From Mycobacterium sp. 1554424.7 (lineage in GTDB: Bacteria; Actinomycetota; Actinomycetes; Mycobacteriales; Mycobacteriaceae), in assembly GCF_001665295.1 (NCBI RefSeq), contig NZ_LZSE01000091.1:39429-103428 (forward strand): 64,000 nt of DNA. Direction: 5' to 3'. The position numbers and the translations under genes are program-made. Position 1 is the first letter of the stretch; each line of letters starts with the position of its first letter. A model generated the notes under the pieces. The model saw nothing but the letters and a program-made list of their open reading frames with translations. It searched no databases and was not told where the DNA came from. Shown one piece after another: positions 34,392 through 42,893 of this stretch.

Positions 34392-34754
34392 ATGCTGCGG
34401 TGGACGATTGTCTTCCTGGCATCGTGGGGGATCGGATTACTGGTTGCGGCGTGGGTCGTTCCCGGAGTGTTGCTGTCGGTGCCGGGGTTCGTCGTCGGCG
34501 CGCTGGCGTTCGTCGTAATGCAAGGGTGCCTGTCCGTATCGATTCTGAAGTTGCCCCGTGAGTACGCGTCGCTGCTCCTTGGGGGCACCGGCTTGGCATG
34601 GACGATCGTTGCGTTGATCCTCGCGTCAACATTGACGCACGGGCTCACCATTGACGGCGTGCCATCGTGGCTGGCCGTGACGGTTGTGGTGTGGCTCGTC
34701 ACGACAATTGGGGCGATTACGCTGCCCGAGCTGCTCATCCGCGGCTCCACCTGA
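34392..34754 (+). CDS. Four-helix membrane protein, phage-holin-4-like
   Basis: The 120-residue protein has four membrane segments (WTIVFLASWGIGLLVAAWV, VPGFVVGALAFVVMQ, AWTIVALILASTL, LAVTVVVWLVTTIGA). The general layout is like small holin-4-superfamily proteins of actinobacteria, but the match is only by architecture. ATG 34392 is preferred because upstream residues belong to the molybdoenzyme relic; translation might alternatively start at 34176 and give a fused protein. Confidence 0.62.
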   Translation: MLRWTIVFLASWGIGLLVAAWVVPGVLLSVPGFVVGALAFVVMQGCLSVSILKLPREYASLLLGGTGLAWTIVALILASTLTHGLTIDGVPSWLAVTVVVWLVTTIGAITLPELLIRGST

Positions 34755-34871
34755 CGAACACACCCGGCACTAGCGGACGTACGCCGGTGGCCCGTATAGA
34801 GATTCTGCTGTTTCATGCGGGTCCGCCATGGCTGGATTTTGATATTTCGTAGAACGACAGGAGGAGCGGTG

Positions 34872-35183
34872 ATGGGCGACACGCATGACGATCCGACGGA
34901 TCACTCCCGGACCACGCAACCGCATGCGGGTATCGCCGTGAAGGATAACTTCTTCTGGCCAGGTCTGATTCTGCTAGCCGTAGCCACGTTCGGGCTGATC
35001 AGCACGGCTGCGGAAGCCGCGTATGGACATTACGAATGGCTCTGGACCTCGGTGCTCATCGCCGTTCTGGGCACTGCCGCCGGAACGCTCTGGCTGATCA
35101 TGGAGGTTGGCCGCGTGACCCGCATCGATGCGCGGTGGGACGCTGTGCACGCAGGTGGTCGAACGCGCCCGCGCGCTGAGTGA
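34872..35183 (+). CDS. UsfY-like membrane protein
   Basis: This 103-residue protein begins MGDTHDDPTDHSRTTQPHAG, very like UsfY, the protein encoded upstream of the usfX-sigF genes in M. tuberculosis. Two membrane helices follow (FFWPGLILLAVATFGLIST and WLWTSVLIAVLGTAAGTLWLI) and then a basic tail. The function of UsfY is unknown; it is induced under stress. Here there is no usfX-sigF pair. ATG 34872 follows AGGAGCGG. Confidence 0.75.
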   Translation: MGDTHDDPTDHSRTTQPHAGIAVKDNFFWPGLILLAVATFGLISTAAEAAYGHYEWLWTSVLIAVLGTAAGTLWLIMEVGRVTRIDARWDAVHAGGRTRPRAE

Positions 35184-35400
35184 TCGCAACGGTCGTACAC
35201 CATGTCGGCAATTGCACGGACGCGGTATTCTGTTTTCTGCCAATCGCTTTCGATCCCGAGCGTCGGTTGGGTGACGTACCCACATCAGGACGGTAGCGGG
35301 TCTTGTCGCTGGCACCGGTGATACCTCCTCCCAATCGCCATAGGCGATAGCAATATCCAGTTTTCCCTCGCTCCTTGTGACACGAGCAGTACTCGTCAAA
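35184..35400. other. Intergenic stretch before operator copy 10
   Basis: No supported gene. The gap between 35183 and 35618 is 434 bp and contains operator copy 10. Confidence 0.45.
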
Positions 35401-35442
35401 TCGCCCGGGTGAATCAGCTTGCCGGGTGATGACCGCTAATCC
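35401..35442 (+). promoter_or_regulatory. Composite operator, copy 10
   Basis: TCGCCCGGGTGA (35401-35412), 11 bp, GGGTGA (35424-35429), TGACCGC, TAATCC (35437-35442, degenerate). It lies 175 bp before ATG 35618. Confidence 0.72.
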
Positions 35443-35617
35443 CAGGTCAATAAATGCTGGCCTAAAAGATCGCGAGCGGACGGCAGGTGCAGCCGACCAT
35501 GCATCGGGCCTGCCACCCGGGCCGCACCGCACGAGCGAGCAACGGGTCGCTGTGGCGGTGGACGAGCTGGGCGCGTTATCGCCGCGGAACCCATCGCCAG
35601 GAATTGGAGAAGACCAG

Positions 35618-36106
35618 ATGAAGCCTTGCCAACCCCGACGATCGCCTGCTGAATTCGGCTTCTGCGGCGCGCGAACACGTCGGCTGCTGCGTCGACTCTG
35701 GGACGCCGCCTCTGCCCGGCATTGGGCGCCCCGGCAGCCAGCTTCCGCTGTGGACACCGTTCCGGCGATCGAGGATCAGCTTCAGTCGCTGCAGCCCATC
35801 TGTACTGCGCAGGGGGTGTCGACCGGCATAACATGCGGAGCGCCGGCGGTGGCGGTCGCCGAGATACACGCCGTGGACGGATGCGACCAGATGGGGCTAA
35901 GCCCAGACGGTGACCTGGTTGAGACGCTCTGCCAAGGCTGCCTGGCCACTGTGCAATGGGCGATGGCGACCTATGTGGATGACGAACGCGAGATGGCGTC
36001 CCGATGCGGCACCCAGCCGGTGTGTGCAACCTGCGGGCGTCCCACTGGATATTTGCGCGGCGTCTTCGCTGTGCGCCCGATCGGGACCGAGTGGCTGGCG
36101 TTATGA
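35618..36106 (+). CDS. Hypothetical Cys-rich protein, 162 aa
   Basis: ATG 35618 follows GGAGAAGACC. The C-terminal half has cysteines arranged as a probable zinc site: LCQGCLATV, then MASRCGTQPVCATCGRPTGYL. The N-terminal part is basic (RRSPAEFGF ... RTRRLLRRLW). No family recognised. Its stop overlaps the start of the next gene (TTATGA), and both are under operator copy 10. Confidence 0.6.
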   Translation: MKPCQPRRSPAEFGFCGARTRRLLRRLWDAASARHWAPRQPASAVDTVPAIEDQLQSLQPICTAQGVSTGITCGAPAVAVAEIHAVDGCDQMGLSPDGDLVETLCQGCLATVQWAMATYVDDEREMASRCGTQPVCATCGRPTGYLRGVFAVRPIGTEWLAL

Positions 36107-36462
36107 ACGGACTACGCATCGCTTCTCTGTTCGTGGCCGTGATTTCCGGTGATTACGCGGCCCTCGCGGTGATCGATGATCAGTTAATCGATTTCGGCGT
36201 CACCGCCGCCATCTGTGCCGGATCCGTAATGACAGCGTGGGTGATCGCCCATGCCGACAACCGGCGCCGGCGAGCCGCGGCGCCGGGACGCGCGGCTGTG
36301 GGGCTGCGCCGTGATAGCCAGGTCACCACCCGCGCCGACCTGCACTGCCCGTCATGCCGGGGCACACGCCAACAACTAAGCGACTCACCCGGATTCGCTG
36401 ACCGGCAGGCCGGCGTCGCATGCCAGGCATGCACGCCGGCCTTCGACCTAGGGCCCACGTAG
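36103..36462 (+). CDS. Hypothetical membrane protein with a C-terminal zinc-ribbon-like motif
   Basis: The 119-residue protein has two hydrophobic segments (RIASLFVAVISGDYAALAVI and FGVTAAICAGSVMTAWVIAHA), then a basic linker and two CxxC pairs (LHCPSCRG and VACQACTP), suggesting a cytoplasmic zinc ribbon. It is translationally coupled to the preceding Cys-rich protein. Function unknown. Confidence 0.58.
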   Translation: MNGLRIASLFVAVISGDYAALAVIDDQLIDFGVTAAICAGSVMTAWVIAHADNRRRRAAAPGRAAVGLRRDSQVTTRADLHCPSCRGTRQQLSDSPGFADRQAGVACQACTPAFDLGPT

Positions 36463-36567
36463 ATCGGTTTCGCCGCGACATCGCTAGAAGATCAAACTCC
36501 GGCCGAATGTGTTCCGGGGCCTGGCTGCCGGTCGTTTGTCGCTGCGCCGTCGCCGCTGCCTTTGCGC

Positions 36568-36610
36568 TCACCCGGGTGAATCAACTCGTCGGGTGATGAC
36601 GATTCACCCC
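36568..36610 (+). promoter_or_regulatory. Composite operator, copy 11 (upstream of ten-gene operon)
   Basis: TCACCCGGGTGA (36568-36579), 11 bp, GGGTGA (36591-36596), TGACGAT, TCACCCC (36604-36610). This matches consensus fully and lies only 44 bp before the first start, at 36655. Confidence 0.88.
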
Positions 36611-36654
36611 GCGTCGATGAATCCTGATTCAGGAGCTGACGAGCGGAGGCTTAA

Positions 36655-36900
36655 GTGCAGTCGACGATGTATCGGATCTGCATTCGAGGCCGCCTGACCG
36701 AGCGGCTCGGGTCCGCATTAGAAGGGATGCGCCTCGAGGCCGGTGCAAGCGAAAGCGTGTTCACTGGTGAAATCCGCGACCAGTCACAGCTTTACGGACT
36801 CCTCGACCGGGTCCGTGATCTCGGCCTTGAGCTCGTCAGCGTACAACCGCAGCCCGCGGCTGGCCCGACAAGAAATACCCGCATCAGGAAGGACCTGTAA
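36655..36900 (+). CDS. Small conserved-type protein, 81 aa
   Basis: GTG 36655 follows CGGAGG; ATG 36667 (MYRICIRGRL) is an alternative. The sequence RGRLTERLGSALEGM ... GEIRDQSQLYGLLDRVRDLGLELVSVQP is typical of a family of small actinobacterial proteins often placed beside oxidoreductases; the family has no assigned function. Its TAA overlaps the ATG of the next gene. Confidence 0.7.
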   Translation: MQSTMYRICIRGRLTERLGSALEGMRLEAGASESVFTGEIRDQSQLYGLLDRVRDLGLELVSVQPQPAAGPTRNTRIRKDL

Positions 36901-37820
36901 TGCAAGCCATCACTGTTTCAGATCGTGACGCCGGCGTCGCCGGGCTGTCGCTGACAGACCTGCCCTATCCCGAGGCGGCCGACAACGATGTCGTCGTGCG
37001 GGTGCACGCCGCGGGCTTTACACGCGGCGAGCTTGACTGGCCACATACCTGGATCGACCGCGCGGGACATGACCGGACACCGAGCGTCCCCGGCCACGAG
37101 CTTTCGGGCGTCGTCGTTGAGTTGGGGTATGGCACCACCCTTTTGAGTATCGGGCAGCGGGTGTTCGGGCTCGCCGACTGGGCCCGCAACGGCTCGCTCG
37201 CGGAGTACGTCGCGATGGAGGCTCGTAATCTCGCGCCGCTGCCGATGGACATCGACCATACTGTGGCTGCGGCCCTGCCGATCTCTGGATTGGCAGCCTG
37301 GCAGGGCCTGTTCGACCACGGCCGCCTCGCCGCCGGACAAACGGTTCTGATCCACGGCGCCGCAGGTGGGGTCGGATCTATCGCCGTGCAGCTCGCGCGC
37401 GAGGTCGGTGCGCGCGTCATCGGCACCGGCCGGACCGCAGACCGAGACCGGGCGGGGGAGCTGGGCGTCCACACCTTCGTCGACCTGGATACCGAAAAGC
37501 TAGAGGATGCAGGCGAAGTCGACGTGGTGTTCGACGTGATCGGTGGAGAGATCCTCGCGCGATCGGCCGCTCTGGTGCGGGCTGGCGGAACACTCGTCAC
37601 CATCGCCGAGCCACCGAAAACCCAGCCACGCGAAGGGCGAGCAATATTTTTCCTCGTCGAAGCCGATCGACATCAGCTCGCAGAACTGGCCGTGCGAGTA
37701 CGGGATGGACGCCTCAAGCCGGTGGTCGGTGCCGTGCTGCCACTCGCCGAGGCCGCCACCGCGTTCGCTCCCGGCAACCGCATCCCTGGCAAGACGATCC
37801 TGCGCGTAGCAGAAGACTGA
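36900..37820 (+). CDS. NADP-dependent zinc-free alcohol dehydrogenase/quinone reductase (MDR family)
   Basis: The 306-residue enzyme has the GroES-like half (VPGHELSGVVVELG) and a Rossmann half with LIHGAAGGVGSIAVQLAREVGARVIGTG. It lacks zinc-ligand cysteines, as in quinone oxidoreductases. It probably reduces quinones or unsaturated carbonyls. It is second in the operon under operator copy 11; two more MDR proteins are in the window (40474 and 50852). Confidence 0.87.
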   Translation: MQAITVSDRDAGVAGLSLTDLPYPEAADNDVVVRVHAAGFTRGELDWPHTWIDRAGHDRTPSVPGHELSGVVVELGYGTTLLSIGQRVFGLADWARNGSLAEYVAMEARNLAPLPMDIDHTVAAALPISGLAAWQGLFDHGRLAAGQTVLIHGAAGGVGSIAVQLAREVGARVIGTGRTADRDRAGELGVHTFVDLDTEKLEDAGEVDVVFDVIGGEILARSAALVRAGGTLVTIAEPPKTQPREGRAIFFLVEADRHQLAELAVRVRDGRLKPVVGAVLPLAEAATAFAPGNRIPGKTILRVAED

Positions 37821-37838
37821 GAGGGGAGGCAGCTAGAA

Positions 37839-38270
37839 ATGGTCCTGAAAATACCACTCGCCGCGCTGACAGTTGCGATGATGCTCGCGCCGGGGGCCGG
37901 CGCCGAGCCGACGCCACGGAATTCGGATCAAAGACCGATTGTCCGGTCAGTTTTCAACCAGCCTACCAATGTTCCGGGCAAGTCACTCGAAGCCGTGACC
38001 GTCAGCTACCCGCCCGGAGCCAAGAGCGAAGCTCACCACCACGCGAAATCGGCGTTCATCATGGCCTACGTGATCTCCGGAGCGATCCGCAGCCAAGTCG
38101 AAGGTGAACCTGCTCGCGTCTATCGCGCCGGTGAGACGTGGCGTGAAGCTCCCGGTGCACACCACACCATCAGCGAAAATGCCAGCACCACCGAACCCGC
38201 TGAATTACTCGCAGTCTTCCTGCTAGACACCGGAGACGGGCCGCTCACCACAGATGACAACTCAGAATGA
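37839..38270 (+). CDS. Exported cupin-domain protein
   Basis: The first 22 residues form a signal peptide (KIPLAALTVAMMLAPGAGAEP). The mature part is a single cupin: YPPGAKSEAHHHAKSAFIMAYVISG provides motif-1 His/Glu-like metal ligands, and RAGETWREAPGAHHTISEN provides the second His. It is likely a secreted metal-bound dioxygenase or binding protein. It lies 18 bp after the MDR gene. Confidence 0.78.
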   Translation: MVLKIPLAALTVAMMLAPGAGAEPTPRNSDQRPIVRSVFNQPTNVPGKSLEAVTVSYPPGAKSEAHHHAKSAFIMAYVISGAIRSQVEGEPARVYRAGETWREAPGAHHTISENASTTEPAELLAVFLLDTGDGPLTTDDNSE

Positions 38271-38341
38271 GCTCGTCGGGTCAACGATGAAAGGGCTTGG
38301 CGCCGTGGGAGATCGACAACAGTGTCACTCGGGAGCACTCC

Positions 38342-38920
38342 ATGCACCCGCCTGATCCGAGCCGGGTTGTCGGGATCGCACTGCGCTTGTCGCTGGCGGT
38401 GTCCTTCCTGTCCGCCGTCGCCGACCGATTCGGTTGGTGGAAGCCGTTCGGGCAGGGCAGCTGGGGGAGCATGGGTCCCTTCGCCGACTACACCCACCAA
38501 CTTGTTCCATTTGCTTCTGGTTGGTTATTGACCGTCATTGTGTGGGCCGCCACGGCGACCGAGGCGACGCTGGGATTCTTGCTCCTGACCGGCTGGCGGC
38601 CAAAACTTGTCGGCGCGGGGGCTTGCCTGGTGCTCATAGCATTTGGAGCCGCGATGGCCATAGCTCTCGGTGTGGAATCACCGCTGAGTTACAGCGTCTT
38701 CTCCGCGGCGAGCGCCGCCGCGGCCTACGCGATACTCGGCACGGCACCGCGGCGACACGCCCCCGGCGCCCTGTCCAATCCGGACCCTCGAGACCACCAG
38801 TCGGTTCGGGAGACCGTCTACACGCACCCCAACGACCCGACACGGGCCGGCTCGTTGTCACGGGGTAACTCACCCAAACACGGCTGTACGCACCGATCAT
38901 CGGAAATGAGGGCTCGATGA
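38342..38920 (+). CDS. DoxX-family membrane protein
   Basis: The 192-residue protein has four predicted membrane helices (VGIALRLSLAVSFLSAVADRFGWW, LLTVIVWAATATEATLGFLLL, LVGAGACLVLIAFGAAMAIALG and FSAASAAAAYAIL). The layout is that of DoxX/DoxD proteins, whose mycobacterial member works with SodA and SseA in an oxidoreductase complex under radical stress. ATG 38342 is chosen as the first start after GGGAG. Its stop overlaps the next start (ATGA). Confidence 0.75.
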   Translation: MHPPDPSRVVGIALRLSLAVSFLSAVADRFGWWKPFGQGSWGSMGPFADYTHQLVPFASGWLLTVIVWAATATEATLGFLLLTGWRPKLVGAGACLVLIAFGAAMAIALGVESPLSYSVFSAASAAAAYAILGTAPRRHAPGALSNPDPRDHQSVRETVYTHPNDPTRAGSLSRGNSPKHGCTHRSSEMRAR

Positions 38921-40395
38921 AAGCTAGTAAAGACTTCGACGTGATCGTCCTGGGTGGCGGGGTGGGCGGTGTGGCCGCCGTGCGGAAGCTTGCGGCGCTG
39001 GGCTTTTCGGTGGCGCTCGTCGAGGACCGTCTGGCGGGAGGGGAATGTCACTACTGGGGCTGCAACCCGAGCAAGACGCTCCTTCGCCCGATCGAGGTAT
39101 TCAACCTTGCGAGGTCAGTTCCTGGTGTGCGAGAGGCTATTTCAGACCAGGAACTGGACGTTGCGGCCGTCTTCGAGAAACGGGACGCACTCATCGAGCA
39201 CCTCTCGGACCAGGAGCGAACGGCATCATTGCAGCAAGCCGGTGTGGCAGTGTTTCATGGGTTCGGCCGCTTGAGCGGGCAACGAACAGTGCGAGTGGCC
39301 TACGCCCCGGGAGACACCACCGAAGTCGTCTTGACTGCCCGCCACGCGGTCGTTGTTGCCACCGGCACCCGCCCGAATGTGCCAGCGGTACCCGGGTTGG
39401 CGGAAGCCCGCCCGTGGACCAACCGGGACTTAACGACCATGACAAAGGTGCCACCTCGCGCGCTGGTGATAGGTGGCGGCCCCGTCGCCGTCGAGTTCGC
39501 CACCATCCTGACCGGTTTGGGCTCAGCGGTAACTCTTCTGGTACGTGAGACAACCCTGCTTCCCAACTGCGAACCCGAGGCTCGCGAGCTGGTCGCGCGG
39601 TCACTGCAAAGCAACGGCGTCAGCATTCACTTTGCGACAGAGTTGTCGGCGGTAGCCCGCTCCGATGCGGGCGGCCCCGTCACCGCAACCTTCCAGGGCC
39701 AGACCCTCGAGGTAGACGAGATCGTCCTGGCCGCCGGACGGCGCACCAACACCGACAACGTCGGACTGGAAACCATTGGCCTGCCAGGCGGCGGGATCGT
39801 TTCTGTGAACGATCATCTGCAGGCGGTCGGCGTCACAGGCGGTTGGCTCTACGCGCTGGGAGATACCACCGGGCGTGCTCGGCTGTCTCACATCTCCACC
39901 TACCACGGCCGCCTCGTGGCCGACATCATCGCGGCCCTGGCCGCGGGGCGAAAACTGTCCGGCAACGAATTGACTGCCCGTGATGCCGGCAATCTGGCGC
40001 AGGTCATCCACACCGATCCCCAAGTGGCCTGGGCGGGCCGCACCGAAAGTCAAGCCCGTGCAGAAGGATTCGAGGTGCGGACCCGAACTGCCCGTTACCC
40101 CGGCGCCGTATCATTCCTCGCCCTTTACAGGGATGGCTTCGAAGGATGGGCGAAGCTGGTCATTGACGACGAGACCAATACACTGCTCGGAGCGACCTTT
40201 GTCGGCCCGCAGTTCTCCGAACTGGTTCAGGCGGCCACCCTCGCCATCCTCGCGAAAGTCCCTGTCACTCTGCTACGCCATGCTGTTGCGCCACATCCGA
40301 CCGTCAATCAGGTCTGGGATCCGCTACTCGCCCAAGAGACCGAACTCGCCTCGCTACTGAAGAACGAGGCGCAGCACGCCCAGAAAAGCGCCTAA
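38917..40395 (+). CDS. Pyridine-nucleotide disulfide oxidoreductase (MerA/Lpd-like)
   Basis: This 492-residue flavoprotein has VIVLGGGVGGVAAVRKLA (FAD), the redox motif GGECHYWGCNPSKTLL (Cys44 and Cys49), ALVIGGGPVAVEFATIL (NADPH), WLYALGDTTGRARLSHI and a C-terminal HPTVNQ in place of the HPTxxE catalytic His pair. The family includes mercuric reductase, glutathione and lipoamide reductases and the Cu(II)-reducing RclA; the substrate here is unknown. It overlaps the DoxX gene by 4 bp. Confidence 0.87.
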   Translation: MKASKDFDVIVLGGGVGGVAAVRKLAALGFSVALVEDRLAGGECHYWGCNPSKTLLRPIEVFNLARSVPGVREAISDQELDVAAVFEKRDALIEHLSDQERTASLQQAGVAVFHGFGRLSGQRTVRVAYAPGDTTEVVLTARHAVVVATGTRPNVPAVPGLAEARPWTNRDLTTMTKVPPRALVIGGGPVAVEFATILTGLGSAVTLLVRETTLLPNCEPEARELVARSLQSNGVSIHFATELSAVARSDAGGPVTATFQGQTLEVDEIVLAAGRRTNTDNVGLETIGLPGGGIVSVNDHLQAVGVTGGWLYALGDTTGRARLSHISTYHGRLVADIIAALAAGRKLSGNELTARDAGNLAQVIHTDPQVAWAGRTESQARAEGFEVRTRTARYPGAVSFLALYRDGFEGWAKLVIDDETNTLLGATFVGPQFSELVQAATLAILAKVPVTLLRHAVAPHPTVNQVWDPLLAQETELASLLKNEAQHAQKSA

Positions 40396-40438
40396 GCGAA
40401 TCAAGCCCGCTAAACCTCGATCCTTTGAAGGAGCCACA

Positions 40439-40471
40439 ATGACCTACGCCCGGCGGGTCGTCTCACCGTGA
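40439..40471 (+). CDS. Possible 10-codon leader frame
   Basis: ATG 40439 has the best Shine-Dalgarno of this junction (GAAGGAG) but stops after ten codons (MTYARRVVSP), two bases before the ATG of the MDR gene at 40474. It may be a coupling leader, or the true start of the MDR gene displaced by a frameshift. Confidence 0.35.
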   Translation: MTYARRVVSP

Positions 40472-40473
40472 TA

Positions 40474-41403
40474 ATGCTTGTAGCGGGGGTCCGCACGCTC
40501 GGCGGCAAAGTGGAGACGCTCGAAGTGGACGGCCCACGACCGTTGGCGGCAGACGAAGTCCTGATCGACGTGCGTAGCGCCGGGATTGGCAACTGGGACA
40601 ACATCATCCGTTACGGCGGTTGGGACGTCGGCAGGACGCCGCCGCTGGCGCTCGGCGTCGAGGCTGCCGGAGTCATCAACGCCGCGGGTAGTCGCCCGAG
40701 CAGTTTCAAGGTAGGCGATGAGGTGCTGTGCCACCCTGTGCCCCTGCGCGACCAGGGCACGTGGGCGCCGGTTCTGATCGCCCCCGTGGGATCGCTCGGC
40801 CACAAACCGCCCGAGCTTCCGTGGGAGACCGCCGCGATCTTTCCCGTGCCGGCGTTGACCGCCGAGCAGGTGACCGGCGAGGCGTTGGCCCTTCAGGCTG
40901 GAGAAACGTTGCTCGTTCATGGGGCGGGCGGGATCACCGGCGGGCTCATCGTCCAGCTGGCCGCCATGCGCGGGGTCGACGTGCTCGCCACCGCCGGCCC
41001 GCGCAGCGCCGATCGAGTCCGCGGGTACGGCGCCCGCGAGGTAATCGATTATCGCGATCCGCTGTGGCCACAACACGCGAGGGCGCTGGCAAAGGGCTCC
41101 ATCGACGCCGTCGCCAACGCGGCGCCCGGGGGTGCCGCCGCGGCGATGACCGCGCTTGCCGACGGCGGCCGGCTGGCGACCATCACCCCCGACCGACCCG
41201 CATCCTCCCGCGGGATCGGCGTCACGGCGGTGTACGTCCGTTCCGACGGCGGTCAGCTTGACCGCCTCACCGCGCTACTTGCCTCCGGTCGATTGAGCGT
41301 GCCGACCCCGCGGTCCTGCCCCCTGGACGAGGCCGCGGCCGCCCTCGCACACGTCGTCGCAGGCCACGAGCCCAGGGGAGTGGTCATCACGAATGACATC
41401 TGA
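40474..41403 (+). CDS. Zinc-free MDR quinone oxidoreductase
   Basis: The 309-residue protein has the MDR N-half (DEVLIDVRSAGIGNWDN ... LGVEAAGVI) and Rossmann motif LLVHGAGGITGGLIVQLAAMRGVDVLATA, where the usual GAAGGVG is altered to GAGGITG. It is probably a quinone or enoyl reductase. It has no own ribosome-binding site, and translation may depend on the 10-codon leader frame; GTG 40468 is an alternative start. Confidence 0.82.
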   Translation: MLVAGVRTLGGKVETLEVDGPRPLAADEVLIDVRSAGIGNWDNIIRYGGWDVGRTPPLALGVEAAGVINAAGSRPSSFKVGDEVLCHPVPLRDQGTWAPVLIAPVGSLGHKPPELPWETAAIFPVPALTAEQVTGEALALQAGETLLVHGAGGITGGLIVQLAAMRGVDVLATAGPRSADRVRGYGAREVIDYRDPLWPQHARALAKGSIDAVANAAPGGAAAAMTALADGGRLATITPDRPASSRGIGVTAVYVRSDGGQLDRLTALLASGRLSVPTPRSCPLDEAAAALAHVVAGHEPRGVVITNDI

Positions 41404-41456
41404 CCAAGTTGCCATCACACACCAGAAAAACCTCACACCCAACGAGGAGTCTTGAG

Positions 41457-41849
41457 ATGACCACGATTACCCCGATCTACACCGGAGTGGCGGCTCACAT
41501 CGGGAAATACGCCGACGCCGTCGCCGTATCCGGTGGCGGCGGCACACAGATCTTCGTATCAGGTACCCCGGGCCTGCGCGAAGACGGCACCGTGCCTGAG
41601 GACTTCACCGACGAGGCCAGGCAGTGCTGGGCCAACGTCGAAAAGGCGCTCGGTAAGGCCGGGGCCAAGCTCACCGACATCGTCTACATGCGCCAATGGG
41701 TCACCACGCGTGACAATGCATTCGCCTACTTGGCGGTGAGCAAAGAGGTCATTCGCCACCACCCCGCCGCCATGTTCAGCATCATCGACGGGCTGGTGTG
41801 GCCGAACATCCGCGTGGAAGTCGAAGTCATGGCCGTCCTGCCGGCGTGA
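41457..41849 (+). CDS. RidA-family protein
   Basis: This 130-residue protein has the Rid-family order: QIFVSGTPGLREDGTVPEDFTDEARQCWANVEKALGKAGAKLTDIVYMRQWVT, then VWPNIRVEVEVMAVLPA. The Arg that anchors the substrate carboxylate in RidA (R-x-C-V) is represented by IRVEVE. It is a second Rid protein of the regulon and is not closely similar to the one at 14431. ATG 41457 follows CGAGGAG. Confidence 0.83.
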   Translation: MTTITPIYTGVAAHIGKYADAVAVSGGGGTQIFVSGTPGLREDGTVPEDFTDEARQCWANVEKALGKAGAKLTDIVYMRQWVTTRDNAFAYLAVSKEVIRHHPAAMFSIIDGLVWPNIRVEVEVMAVLPA

Positions 41850-41894
41850 GTGATCCGATTCCCGATCAACCCACGAGAAAGGACACCCGAGGTC

Positions 41895-42560
41895 GTGAGC
41901 GCCTACCCCATCGTCGAGTTGTCCACCGACGCACTGCTGACCACGACCCGTTCGGTGCGCAAACGTCTCGATTTGACCAAACCCGTTCCTATCGGCCTGA
42001 TTCGGGAATGCCTGGAGATCGCGGTGCAGGCACCGACCTCGGCCAACGTCCAGAATTGGAGCTTCATTGTCGTCACCGATGTCGAACAGCGGGGCGCAAT
42101 CGCCGAGGTGTACCGCCGCACATGGGACATGATCGTCGCTTCGCCTTTCGCGGTCGCCGATCGGTTCAAGGACGACCCCGCGCGCAATCTCGAGCAACGC
42201 AAAGTCTCCGACAGTGCAACGTATCTCGCCGAGCACTTCGCCGAGGTACCCGTCTTGACGATCCCGTGCGTCGAGGTCATCGACGGCGACGGCACGCTGA
42301 CGGCCGAAAACGCCAACCAATATTGGAGTTCAATCATGCCCGCCACGTGGAGCTACATGCTTGCCGCGCGTTCTCGGGGCTTGGGGACTACGTGGACCGG
42401 CGTGACCATAATGGCCGACGACGAGATGCGGACCATCCTCGGACTGCCCGACAACGTCTATCACGCCACGACCATCCCCACCGCCTACTACACCGGCACG
42501 ACCTTCCGCCGCGCCAACCGGATACCGCTTGATGACGTGCTGCATTTCGACCGGTGGTGA
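41895..42560 (+). CDS. Nitroreductase-family protein
   Basis: The 221-residue FMN-dependent enzyme has the typical TRSVRKRLDLTKPVP N-terminal Arg cluster for FMN phosphate, the QAPTSANVQNWSFIVV block and the C-terminal GLGTTWTGV segment. It probably reduces quinones, nitroaromatics or other electrophiles with NAD(P)H. GTG 41895 gives the usual length; GTG 41850, directly after the RidA stop, is an alternative. Confidence 0.85.
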   Translation: MSAYPIVELSTDALLTTTRSVRKRLDLTKPVPIGLIRECLEIAVQAPTSANVQNWSFIVVTDVEQRGAIAEVYRRTWDMIVASPFAVADRFKDDPARNLEQRKVSDSATYLAEHFAEVPVLTIPCVEVIDGDGTLTAENANQYWSSIMPATWSYMLAARSRGLGTTWTGVTIMADDEMRTILGLPDNVYHATTIPTAYYTGTTFRRANRIPLDDVLHFDRW

Positions 42561-42620
42561 CCGGAAACCGGCCGGCGGGCCGGAAGCCCTTGCGGTGGCG
42601 AAATTTCAGGGAGGACAACG

Positions 42621-42818
42621 ATGAACGGCGTCTACGATGACCCGGCCCCGGACGACGCCCAAGGTCCCTGTGAATCACTCGATTTCGATGACGTCCACAA
42701 TGACGACTCGGACATCGCGGTCCATCAGAGCCTCAACCACTCCAACCGGCACAAATCGATCAGCAGGCGCGACATCGATGCGTTGGTGGAGCTGAAGCGT
42801 TTGAGAAAAGCGCTCTGA
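42621..42818 (+). CDS. Small acidic protein, 65 aa
   Basis: ATG 42621 follows AGGGAGGAC at good spacing. The N-half is strongly acidic (YDDPAPDDAQGPCESLDFDDVHNDD) and the C-half basic (ISRRDIDALVELKRLRKAL), with a possible helix. No family recognised. It lies between the nitroreductase and the MFS gene on the same strand. Confidence 0.5.
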   Translation: MNGVYDDPAPDDAQGPCESLDFDDVHNDDSDIAVHQSLNHSNRHKSISRRDIDALVELKRLRKAL

Positions 42819-42893
42819 GACAACGCCGATGACCAGTGCACACAACGCGTCCTGCGCACCCCCACCATCGTCACGCGCCGAACGGCGCCGGCG

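Noticed and set aside
38917-40395. Calling this flavoprotein RclA
   Set aside because: It has a C-x4-C disulfide-reductase layout but lacks features I could tie specifically to RclA over mercuric, lipoamide or other reductases.
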